Positions 40,076 to 48,006 of a DNA stretch of 64,000 nt are shown piece by piece. The notes beneath the pieces are model-generated. The model did not search any database and was not told where the DNA came from. It saw only the letters and a list, made by a program, of their open reading frames with translations. Made by a program: the position numbers and the translations under genes. The number at the start of each line of letters is the position of its first letter. Positions within the stretch are counted from its first letter, which is position 1. Where the stretch lies: positions 62,001 to 126,000 of the forward strand of contig NZ_BOLN01000007.1 of the NCBI RefSeq assembly GCF_016861655.1, read 5' to 3'. The DNA is from Levilactobacillus lanxiensis. Its GTDB lineage: Bacteria; Bacillota; Bacilli; Lactobacillales; Lactobacillaceae.

Positions 40076-41872
40076 ATGATATCACCAGTTTGGGCCGCAA
40101 TTTGTGGCACAATTCGTAATGAAGTCGATTTTAGCTTGATGTTAGATTATCTTCTTCGTTGTCGGGCAGAGGGGGAAATTCAAGGAATTGTTTTTTCGAC
40201 CTGGCAACGTGAACTGGACAATTTTCCGAAGTTTAAGGAACAGTTACAACGTAATGGTATTCAAATAGTTTTGAGTACGCCAGTGGAAGATCTCGTAAAG
40301 GATATGAAAAGTGAATCGGTTAATTATTGGCGACAGACCGTTCAACTTCAAGCCGCATTAAACGTGATTCCAGACGATGCGGTTGTCATTAAGACTAGAA
40401 CGGACCGTGCAATACCGGTGACCCGAAAATTAGTAGCGATGTTAGCTGAAGATGATCCCTTACCTGATGTATCAATTGTGCAGAAAAAATTGGGGTTGCT
40501 AGCATTTCCACAAGAGTTTACGCATCAGATTGCTATTTTTCATGCTCGTACGGGTCGGGCCTTTCAGTTTACGGACTTTGCTTTCATGGGATATAGCGTG
40601 GATTTAAGAAAATTGTTGAACTTTGATGTGTCAGAGCTTTATTATTCTCGGGGAATGGTTGCTAACATGCAATTCTTTGTCTATCCCTTTATACGAGATT
40701 ATCCAATCATTAAGGATTACTATAGACGGATTAATTTTCGGTTTTTGATTAATGATAATGCTGCTTACATTAAGGCCGGAGGTACCGATTTCCCCCAATT
40801 TTTGGAGAGATTCAACGCCGTTTATTTTGGTATTTTAGCGAGTCATTTTCGAGTAGGTATGATGAATTCTAAAGCAGTTGGGGAAATAACGTTGCCGATA
40901 GAATTTACGGACTTTTTCCACACTTCTCACAAACATCAGACGGTCTTCAATGGTTTGGGAACAATTATTAATTCATCAGCGTTTCTGGATGAATTCTTAA
41001 CACAATCTACTGCGACTGTTAAACCAACGACACAACATGTGTTAGATATCGTTAGGACAGCAACGACGAAAACCTTTGAACGAGCGACTAATCAAGAGTT
41101 ACAAGAATTACATCAGTATGCCAATGAGAATCGGGCTTTTTCGAACCGACATTGGCTTCGACGCTTGCCTTTTATCAGCTCATCACAGGAGAAGACGTAT
41201 AAGAGTCCAATTAAGTACCGGTTTCCAGGAATTTCGGCGTCAGAACAAGCTGATCTCTGGCGTACTTGTCAGGATACCGATTGGATTGGGGTTGTGATTT
41301 TTGACTTTTGGTTGAAGCATGATATAGCGCCCAAAGATTCGGCCGTTTATCTAATGGGGTCAGCAAGAGATGGTGATCCGTTTAGTCTCTTGATTCTCAC
41401 TAGAATGCTACGGCGGGGCGAGATACTCGATGAAAGCACCGCAAAGGAAGCATTGAAGCTAGCACAATTTAATGGTCGAATGATTGCGCACCATGACACG
41501 GGGAACATTCAAGCAGTTTGCTATATCTTGAACTACTACCTTTACATGAAGGCGAATGGCATGGCAGTTTCAAAAGGCATGAATTTTCAGGTGGATTATG
41601 TATTTAAGCGATACATGAAGACTGAAAAAGCCCAGCTATTTCGGAAGACCATGGATAGTCATGATACTAAAGAACTTCATAATCTCTTTGATGCAGAAAT
41701 TATGCGACTGAAAAGAGCGGGAAATAAGGTCATTCAACGTCGTTTGACTGAAATGGCGTTAGAAATTACGCATGACAAAGCCTATTGGCCTCAGCTTGTG
41801 CCGCTCATTGAAGAACAGAAGATTCGACAGCTTTATGAATATAGCAATCGAAATGGGTTATTAACCAATTGA
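40076..41872 (+). CDS. WavE-like putative glycosyltransferase, copy 1
   Basis: 598 residues. The N-terminal ~300 residues resemble WavE-type polysaccharide glycosyltransferases: an opening VWAAICGTIRNEVDF, a 'minor strand' ESVNYWRQTVQLQAAL, and IPDDAVVIKTRTDRA, where the R-x-D is the likely sugar-nucleotide motif. The second half is helical (ISASEQADLWRTCQDTDW, LLILTRMLRRGEIL) and has no assignment. A clear paralogue of about the same length lies at 48007-49857. No membrane segment. AT-rich. The family assignment rests on motif resemblance only. Confidence 0.65.
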   Translation: MISPVWAAICGTIRNEVDFSLMLDYLLRCRAEGEIQGIVFSTWQRELDNFPKFKEQLQRNGIQIVLSTPVEDLVKDMKSESVNYWRQTVQLQAALNVIPDDAVVIKTRTDRAIPVTRKLVAMLAEDDPLPDVSIVQKKLGLLAFPQEFTHQIAIFHARTGRAFQFTDFAFMGYSVDLRKLLNFDVSELYYSRGMVANMQFFVYPFIRDYPIIKDYYRRINFRFLINDNAAYIKAGGTDFPQFLERFNAVYFGILASHFRVGMMNSKAVGEITLPIEFTDFFHTSHKHQTVFNGLGTIINSSAFLDEFLTQSTATVKPTTQHVLDIVRTATTKTFERATNQELQELHQYANENRAFSNRHWLRRLPFISSSQEKTYKSPIKYRFPGISASEQADLWRTCQDTDWIGVVIFDFWLKHDIAPKDSAVYLMGSARDGDPFSLLILTRMLRRGEILDESTAKEALKLAQFNGRMIAHHDTGNIQAVCYILNYYLYMKANGMAVSKGMNFQVDYVFKRYMKTEKAQLFRKTMDSHDTKELHNLFDAEIMRLKRAGNKVIQRRLTEMALEITHDKAYWPQLVPLIEEQKIRQLYEYSNRNGLLTN

Positions 41873-42028
41873 GTGAATCAATTCAGGAAAAGCTGATTCG
41901 ATCGAATAATGCTTATCGATTAGTTGATTGTGGACATTAGTTCCAGGCAGTTTGATTTAGAAGAATAATTAGATATTGACGGCAAGTACCCCTGGGAAGA
42001 GTAAGCAAAAACAGATTGGAGTGGAACG
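41873..42028 (+). pseudogene. remnant of the GKYPWE small membrane protein gene
   Basis: The frame ending at 42003 reads LDIDGKYPWEE-stop, matching the C-terminus ENGKYPWEK of the protein at 38312-38518. An in-frame TAA lies six codons upstream and no start or membrane segment remains. It suggests that the interval 38.5-41.97 kb is bounded by two copies of this gene. Confidence 0.6.
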
Positions 42029-43546
42029 ATGTTCTATTTTATTAATGAATACCTCTTACAAAAGAATTCAAGCGTGGAGCACACGGCGATGAACCGCGTG
42101 AAGCTGTTTAACCATTACAAGCGGCCCGCTAAGATTGTGACCAAGACCTACGACCGGTTGATCCATCAAACCATCAAGACGTTTGACGTGGCCGATAATG
42201 AAATCGTTAACATGTTTGATTTCTTCCAGGAAGCCACGGATTTAACTACCGAAAAGGTCTTGCACACGGATGATTTGAACCTGCCACTGGCCTCCGAAGT
42301 CATGGTTGGCGCGAACTTCAGTCAGGTGTTGGAAGGCGACACGCCCACCAGCAACGTCGGCTTCATTCCCGGCACCGTTGGCCGGGTCTTCTACCAAGAG
42401 TTCTTCGATGGTCAGGGCAACGTGATTGAAACCAACCTCTGGGACTGGCGCGGCTTCAAGTCAGCTACCCAGTACTTCGGGCAGAATGGCAAATTGATCT
42501 TGCAACGCTACTACACGCCAACCGGCAAGACGACGTTGGAACAATTCTTTGTGCCCGATACCAACGGGAACCCATTGACCTCCCGGATGATTTTGAAGGA
42601 TTACCGGGGTCGCGGCGACCTGTTCTTCCAGAACATCGACGACCTCTTCGTCTTCTTCCTGGCCGAACTCAGCAACCAAGACAGCGAGACGACCACCTTT
42701 ATCAGTGACCGTCCTGGGACCGGGGTACAACCCTTACTGGCGCTCAACGACAGCTCCCACAAGTACGTCTACATTCCCATCAACCACGCCGTTGACCCGA
42801 ATGATCCGATTCACGGCAAACTGGATGGCTTCCTAGAACCAGCCTTTGAACACTTCAACCACTTCGATGGGTTCATTACCCCAACGGAACAACAGGCCGA
42901 GCACCTGCGGCAACGTTATGCCCAGGCCCGGGTCACGGCGATTCCAGCCGTGACGACGGTGCCACTTTCCAAGGAACGCGAGGCAACTGTGGCCCAGATT
43001 CAACGGCGGCCACACAACCTGCTCTACGTCGGGCGGATTGCCCCGGACAAGCAGATCGAACAACTATTACGGATGTTTGCGCTGGTTAAGAACCAGATTA
43101 AGGATGCGACCTTTGACCTGTACGGCTACGGCGCACCAGAGTTCATGCAACAGATGGCCGGGGTCGTCGCTGAGCTGAAACTCAACGACAGCGTGTCCTT
43201 TAAGGATTACGACCCGCGGATGGCGGACCACTACGACCAGTACCAACTGTTGGTCAACATGTCCTATGCCGATGGGGCTCCGATGGCGATGCAAGAAGCC
43301 ATGGATCACGCGATTCCCGTTATCAGTTATCCGTTCAATTACGGGCCAAGCGCGTTCATCAAGGACGGCGTTAATGGTTGCCTGATTGACCGCGGCAACT
43401 CATTGGCTATAGCCGACAAGATTCGGGAACTCTTCACGGACGACACCAAGCTAGCGGACTTGAGCCAAGCAGCCTATGACAGTGCTCATCAGAACTGGAC
43501 GCAACGGAAAGTTTGGAACCGCTGGCAACGCTTATTACAGGCGTAG
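42029..43546 (+). CDS. TagE/GtfA-type glycosyltransferase, likely partner subunit
   Basis: GT4-type, GT-B fold protein of 505 residues, resembling L. plantarum TagE5/TagE6 (GtfA/GtfB), which are both required for protein O-glycosylation. Its N-terminal half has the family's opening (FYFINEYLLQKNSSVEHTAMNR) and a beta-rich part (~60-240). The C-terminal lobe has NLLYVGRIAPDKQIEQLL and the end MQEAMDHAIPVISYPFNYGPS. The GT4 E-x7-E motif reads D-x7-E here (DGAPMAMQE), so this copy may be catalytically weak and serve as partner. GC-rich, unlike the module just upstream. Followed 12 bp later by the second subunit. Confidence 0.85.
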   Translation: MFYFINEYLLQKNSSVEHTAMNRVKLFNHYKRPAKIVTKTYDRLIHQTIKTFDVADNEIVNMFDFFQEATDLTTEKVLHTDDLNLPLASEVMVGANFSQVLEGDTPTSNVGFIPGTVGRVFYQEFFDGQGNVIETNLWDWRGFKSATQYFGQNGKLILQRYYTPTGKTTLEQFFVPDTNGNPLTSRMILKDYRGRGDLFFQNIDDLFVFFLAELSNQDSETTTFISDRPGTGVQPLLALNDSSHKYVYIPINHAVDPNDPIHGKLDGFLEPAFEHFNHFDGFITPTEQQAEHLRQRYAQARVTAIPAVTTVPLSKEREATVAQIQRRPHNLLYVGRIAPDKQIEQLLRMFALVKNQIKDATFDLYGYGAPEFMQQMAGVVAELKLNDSVSFKDYDPRMADHYDQYQLLVNMSYADGAPMAMQEAMDHAIPVISYPFNYGPSAFIKDGVNGCLIDRGNSLAIADKIRELFTDDTKLADLSQAAYDSAHQNWTQRKVWNRWQRLLQA

Positions 43547-43558
43547 GAGGGAGCAGCT

Positions 43559-45091
43559 ATGTATTACTTTTTAAACGACAATATGCAGTACTCAAAATCA
43601 GGAATCGAACACGCTGAAATCAATCGGCTCCACCTCTTTGAGAAGAATGGGGTGCCCGCTAAAATCGTGACGCGGGTCTTCTCCATGGAACTCTCCAAGA
43701 TTATCGACCAAGCGGGGATTGATCCGGCCGGATTTGTGAATCTTTTCCAATACTTCTGTGGCAGCGCAGACGTGCCAACGCAGCGATTCTCTTTGAATGA
43801 ATTTTCACTGCCAAGTAACACGACGCAGACCCGTAAGGACAACCAGATTCAGGTGTTTGCCCAAGGGAAAATGTTAATGATCATTTACCTGCGGCAGGGG
43901 TCCGATGACATCAGTAACATCCAGTACTTCGACGTGAATGGGCGGACGCTCAAGATGGTCTGGTGGGACGTCCGGGGCTTTAAGTGTCTCGAACAGCTCT
44001 TTGACTGGGATGGCAAAATTGTTCAGGAACAGTACTATGGGCCGGATGGACTGGTACACATCGAAAAGTGTCACCTGTTGAACCGGGCTGGCAAGGAACA
44101 TCTCAGCTGGCGCGTCCTGAACTACCGGAACCGTGATTGGGTCTTCAACGGCATGAGCGCCTTGACCCGGTTCTTCTACGATGAGTTGAACGACAACGGC
44201 GAGCAGAACGTGTACATCTGTGACCGGACCGTGGAATGTGACTGGGCGCTCTTCAACATGCAGACGCCAGCGTTCCGAGTCCTGCATCTGCACAACGACC
44301 ACGTGACGGACCCTAGTGACATGCTGCATTCACCCCTGAACAACAATTACCAAAATGCCCTGATGAACTGGGACAAGTGGGACGCCGTGATTTCCTCGAC
44401 GCCGGAACAATCACAGGACATCGAGGACCGGTTCGGCAAGGCGATTCCGGCCTTTACGATTCCCGTGGGCTTCGTGACGGATGAACAGTTGGCAGAGACC
44501 CATCAAGCCTTTGACCAACGCCAGAAGCATCTGGTCGTTCACGTGGCACGGCTGGCCCCCGAAAAGCAACAAAACCATTCGATTCAGGCGTTTGCCCAGG
44601 TTCACCAGAAGTTCCCGGATGCACGGTTGGAGCTCTGGGGTTATGCCAACGGTGACATTGGGAAGACCTTCAAGCAGGAGGCGGCGGACCTCGGCTTGAC
44701 CAACGTGGTGAGCTTCAAGGGCTACACTCACGATATTGCGGCCATTTATGACCGGGCACAGTTAGGGCTACTGCCAAGTCGGGCAGAAGGGTTCTCCTTG
44801 ATGCTACTGGAAGCCCAGTCACACGGATTGCCGATGGTGGCCAACGACGTGAAGTACGGTCCCAGCGACATCATCGACAACAACGTCAGTGGCCGCTTGA
44901 CGACCGACGGCGATGTGCAGGGCCTGGCAGACGCCATGCTGGATCTATTAGGCAATCAGGATGAATTGGCGGCTTACAGTGAAGCTGCTTATGAAAATGC
45001 CAAGCGTTACTCCGAGGAGGCGGTGTTTAAGCAGTGGCAAGCCTTGTTGACTTACTTTAAGGAAAAGACTCAGGCGCAAGTAACCGTTTAA
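43559..45091 (+). CDS. TagE/GtfB-type glycosyltransferase, likely catalytic subunit
   Basis: 510-residue paralogue of the preceding gene with the same layout: N-terminal YYFLNDNMQYSKSGIEHAEINR, beta-rich middle, and a GT-B C-terminal lobe with HLVVHVARLAPEKQQNHSI and an intact E-x7-E motif (EGFSLMLLE). I infer that it transfers the first or extending HexNAc or hexose onto Ser of the repeat protein, as GtfA/GtfB do for Acm2 in L. plantarum. Wall teichoic acid glucosylation (TagE role) is the alternative; the adjacency to a 3.5-kb-residue Ser-rich protein favours protein glycosylation. Ribosome site GGAGGGAG. Confidence 0.85.
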   Translation: MYYFLNDNMQYSKSGIEHAEINRLHLFEKNGVPAKIVTRVFSMELSKIIDQAGIDPAGFVNLFQYFCGSADVPTQRFSLNEFSLPSNTTQTRKDNQIQVFAQGKMLMIIYLRQGSDDISNIQYFDVNGRTLKMVWWDVRGFKCLEQLFDWDGKIVQEQYYGPDGLVHIEKCHLLNRAGKEHLSWRVLNYRNRDWVFNGMSALTRFFYDELNDNGEQNVYICDRTVECDWALFNMQTPAFRVLHLHNDHVTDPSDMLHSPLNNNYQNALMNWDKWDAVISSTPEQSQDIEDRFGKAIPAFTIPVGFVTDEQLAETHQAFDQRQKHLVVHVARLAPEKQQNHSIQAFAQVHQKFPDARLELWGYANGDIGKTFKQEAADLGLTNVVSFKGYTHDIAAIYDRAQLGLLPSRAEGFSLMLLEAQSHGLPMVANDVKYGPSDIIDNNVSGRLTTDGDVQGLADAMLDLLGNQDELAAYSEAAYENAKRYSEEAVFKQWQALLTYFKEKTQAQVTV

Positions 45092-45111
45092 ATTTTTAGG
45101 GGGAGATTGTG

Positions 45112-45507
45112 ATGGATAAAACAACGAGTTTAGTGGTTGATATCGATGGCACCTTGTGTGATTTGAAGACTGCGGAACAGACGTATTTAGACGTGACGCC
45201 CAAGGCCAGCATGATTGAGAAAATGCGGGAGTATCAAGCAGCTGGCTATCACATCATCTTGTTCACCTCGCGGCAAATGCGGACGTACGCGGGGAACCTC
45301 GGCAAGATCAACAAGTACACGGCACCCATGACCCAAGAGTGGCTCGCCAAGTACGACGTGCCTTACGACGAAATCATTTTCGGTAAGCCGTGGGCGGGAC
45401 GTGGTGGCTACTACATTGACGACCGGGCCTTTCGTCCAAGCGAATTGTTAAAGCATTCACCAGAAGAGCTGGCAGATTTGGTTGAAAAGGAGCGTGACAT
45501 CCATTGA
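45112..45507 (+). CDS. HAD-superfamily phosphatase of capsule-synthesis type
   Basis: 131 residues from ATG 45112 (AGGGGGAG upstream; GTG 45109 is one codon earlier). HAD motifs: VVDIDGTLCDL (nucleophile Asp and acid Asp), ILFTSRQ (motif II), IIFGKPWAGRGGYYIDDRAF (motifs III-IV). Such short stand-alone HADs occur in capsule clusters. It overlaps the next gene by 4 bp and probably removes or checks a phosphate during synthesis of a sugar or polyol precursor. Confidence 0.85.
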   Translation: MDKTTSLVVDIDGTLCDLKTAEQTYLDVTPKASMIEKMREYQAAGYHIILFTSRQMRTYAGNLGKINKYTAPMTQEWLAKYDVPYDEIIFGKPWAGRGGYYIDDRAFRPSELLKHSPEELADLVEKERDIH

Positions 45508-47147
45508 CTAAAACTTTGTTAATGCTTTCCGCAGCTGAAATCGCGGATGATATGCAGACGACGTTCGGGACGATTTATCCAGCCATGATTCCGGTAACGG
45601 ATGGTCAACGGATCATTGACCGGACCGTGGCCCAGTATCAGGCGGACTATGACTTGTACGTGGCGGTCAGTGCCAGTGATGACTCGGTCGCAGCTTATAT
45701 TGATCAAAAAAACTTGCCAGTCACGCCCATCAAGGTGGCCAGTGGACTGAACCTGAGTGAAGCCGTGGCTCAAGCCTTTCACAGCTTACAAGATCAAACA
45801 ACGGTGGACGAACTGACCATCATCTTCGGTGACACGGTGGTCAAGGCCCAAAACCTCTCACGACCGGATACAATCTTTACGCACGCGGTCAGCGATGCCG
45901 GACGGTGGACCACGGTGGCCTACGATGACCAGCAACACGTGGTCTTCGCGGACAAGGTGGTTCAGGACTCAACCCAGGCAAACTTTGACGCGGCCGTTGG
46001 GGTGTTCAACTTCAGCGCCGGTCAGGAACTGGTTGAGCAGTGGCAGGGCGCCAAGTCCTTCTACGAAAACTTACGGATCTACGATGAACAACGTCCATTA
46101 ACGGTGGCCGAGACCGACCAGTGGCTGGACTTTGGGCACAGTGATAAGTATGTGGAAGCTAAGCAGGTCGAAGCGCGGTTCTTTAACAAGACCAACATTG
46201 ACTTTAAACGGGGAATCATTCGCAAGGAAAGTACCGACGTGGATAAGTTCTTGGGCGAGGTCAAGTGGTACCTGAAGTTGCCTAAACGGCTCTCCTACAT
46301 TGCGCCGCGAATCTTCGACTACTCGTTGAACTACAACGCACCGTTCGTAGAGATGGAATATTTCTCCTACGAAAGCCTGCACAACCTCTTTCTCTATGGG
46401 AACTTTGAGCTAGGGTTCTGGCGGGAAATCATCGACGAGCTCTTCTTCCTGCGCTCAGAAATGAATGACTATCAGGTCGAGGTCAACCAGGATGAATACC
46501 AGGCGACGGTCAGCGACATGTACCTGGACAAGACGGTCAATCGGCTTCATCGCCTGATTGATGAGGACGATTTCTACGCCACGATTGCGGACAAGCCGCT
46601 GGTCATTAACGGCGAGACCTATCCCAGCATCAATGAGCTCATTGCGGCATTGCCAACGGTTCTTGACCAGAGTGGTGTGCTGCAGGGCAATACGTTTGCG
46701 GTGATTCATGGCGACTTCTGTATGACCAACATTTTGTACGACAACACCAAGCACGTGATGCGGTTGATCGATCCACGGGGCAAGTTTGGCAAGTTCGACA
46801 TCTATGGGGATGCCAAGTACGACTACGCCAAGCTGATGCACAGCTTCTCCGGCAAGTACGACTGCATCATCTCGGATATGTTCAACGTGGATGCCGATGA
46901 GACCGGGCGGCTGGACTATGGTCTGAACGTTACCGGAAACGAAGAGGCGATTGGGCATTTATTTGAGGAAAAATTACAAGAGCATCTTGGGGATGCCCAC
47001 GCTTACCAGCAGATTCAGTTGATCGAGTCCTTGCTATTCCTGAGTATGATTCCGTTGCACAAGGATAAGCCGGAACGGCAGAAGGCCATGTTGGCGGTTG
47101 GGGTCACCAAGTTTGCCCCATTTATGGCAAAAGTAATGGAGGGATGA
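45504..47147 (+). CDS. fused nucleotidyltransferase-like and kinase-fold protein
   Basis: 547 residues, TTG start in the TTGA overlap. The N-terminal ~230 residues follow a sugar-nucleotidyltransferase layout (PAMIPVTDGQRIIDRTV, TIIFGDTVV) but the GxGxR loop is not evident, so this half may not be active. The C-terminal ~300 residues are an aminoglycoside-phosphotransferase/choline-kinase fold: VIHGDFCMTNILYD (catalytic Asp) and LIDPRGKFGKFDIYGDAKYDYAKLM. Such fusions appear in capsule clusters; together with the neighbouring HAD and nucleotidyltransferase it likely makes an activated phospho-compound for glycan decoration (inference). Confidence 0.78.
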   Translation: MTKTLLMLSAAEIADDMQTTFGTIYPAMIPVTDGQRIIDRTVAQYQADYDLYVAVSASDDSVAAYIDQKNLPVTPIKVASGLNLSEAVAQAFHSLQDQTTVDELTIIFGDTVVKAQNLSRPDTIFTHAVSDAGRWTTVAYDDQQHVVFADKVVQDSTQANFDAAVGVFNFSAGQELVEQWQGAKSFYENLRIYDEQRPLTVAETDQWLDFGHSDKYVEAKQVEARFFNKTNIDFKRGIIRKESTDVDKFLGEVKWYLKLPKRLSYIAPRIFDYSLNYNAPFVEMEYFSYESLHNLFLYGNFELGFWREIIDELFFLRSEMNDYQVEVNQDEYQATVSDMYLDKTVNRLHRLIDEDDFYATIADKPLVINGETYPSINELIAALPTVLDQSGVLQGNTFAVIHGDFCMTNILYDNTKHVMRLIDPRGKFGKFDIYGDAKYDYAKLMHSFSGKYDCIISDMFNVDADETGRLDYGLNVTGNEEAIGHLFEEKLQEHLGDAHAYQQIQLIESLLFLSMIPLHKDKPERQKAMLAVGVTKFAPFMAKVMEG

Positions 47148-47878
47148 AGTTGCAGGTTGTGATTACGATGGCGGGACAGGGCTCACGCTTTAGAAAGGTG
47201 GGTTACACCGTTCCCAAACATGAAATCGAGGTCCGGGGCAAGAGTCTCTTCGAGTGGGCCATGCTCTCCTTAAAGGATTTCGTGAATGAAAAATTTGTCT
47301 TCGTCGTACGGGAAGGCCAGTATCAGCCGGATAATCTCCGCAAGCTGATTCAAAAGGCCGGCATTCACCGTTACAAGATTGTGACGGTCGCCGAAGTGAC
47401 CCGTGGGCAGGCGGCGACCGTGATGGCGGCGGCGTCCGTCTTGAATCCCAAGGATAGCCTGGCGGTTTACAACATCGACACGTATGTCTTGCCCGGCCAC
47501 ATTCTCCGTGAGGACTTACGAGACTGCGACGGCAACCTGACAACCTTTACGGCCCCCGGTGACCACTGGTCCTTCGTGGAACTGGACGACGCGGGTAAGG
47601 TTACGGACGTGGTGGAAAAGCGGCGCGTCTCAGAGCACGCGTCGGTGGGCTTCTACTACTTCAATACCTTCGGCGACTTCGTAGAGATTTATCGACACTA
47701 CGGGGATGCCATCCAGGCGGAGTACGGCGAGATCTACGTGGCACCAATGTATCACTACCTGCTCAAGCAACAGGCGAAAATCACCTATACGGACATCCCG
47801 TTTAACACGGTGCATGTTCTGGGGACGCCAGAGGAACTAGCAGTGTTTAAGGAACAATCAGTGACTGAATCTATTTAG
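47144..47878 (+). CDS. sugar-phosphate nucleotidyltransferase family protein
   Basis: 244 residues with a typical N-terminal nucleotide loop VVITMAGQGSRFRKVGYTVPKHEIEV and the metal-binding YNIDTYV, followed by WSFVELDDAGKVTDVVEKRRVSEHASVGFYYF, as in glucose-1-phosphate or CTP-type nucleotidyltransferases. It couples to the fusion protein by a 4-bp overlap, so the HAD, fusion and this gene form one unit. The substrate cannot be told from sequence alone. Confidence 0.85.
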   Translation: MKLQVVITMAGQGSRFRKVGYTVPKHEIEVRGKSLFEWAMLSLKDFVNEKFVFVVREGQYQPDNLRKLIQKAGIHRYKIVTVAEVTRGQAATVMAAASVLNPKDSLAVYNIDTYVLPGHILREDLRDCDGNLTTFTAPGDHWSFVELDDAGKVTDVVEKRRVSEHASVGFYYFNTFGDFVEIYRHYGDAIQAEYGEIYVAPMYHYLLKQQAKITYTDIPFNTVHVLGTPEELAVFKEQSVTESI

Positions 47879-48006
47879 GGTGAACGTGATTGATTAGAAT
47901 ATTAATTGGTAATTGGAAAGTATAGCGGGATGAACGAGCCCTGCTGACCCGAGCAGAGATGCTGAGTTAGTGGGGCTTGTCGCTAAGAGATAGTGGGGGC
48001 GAAAAT

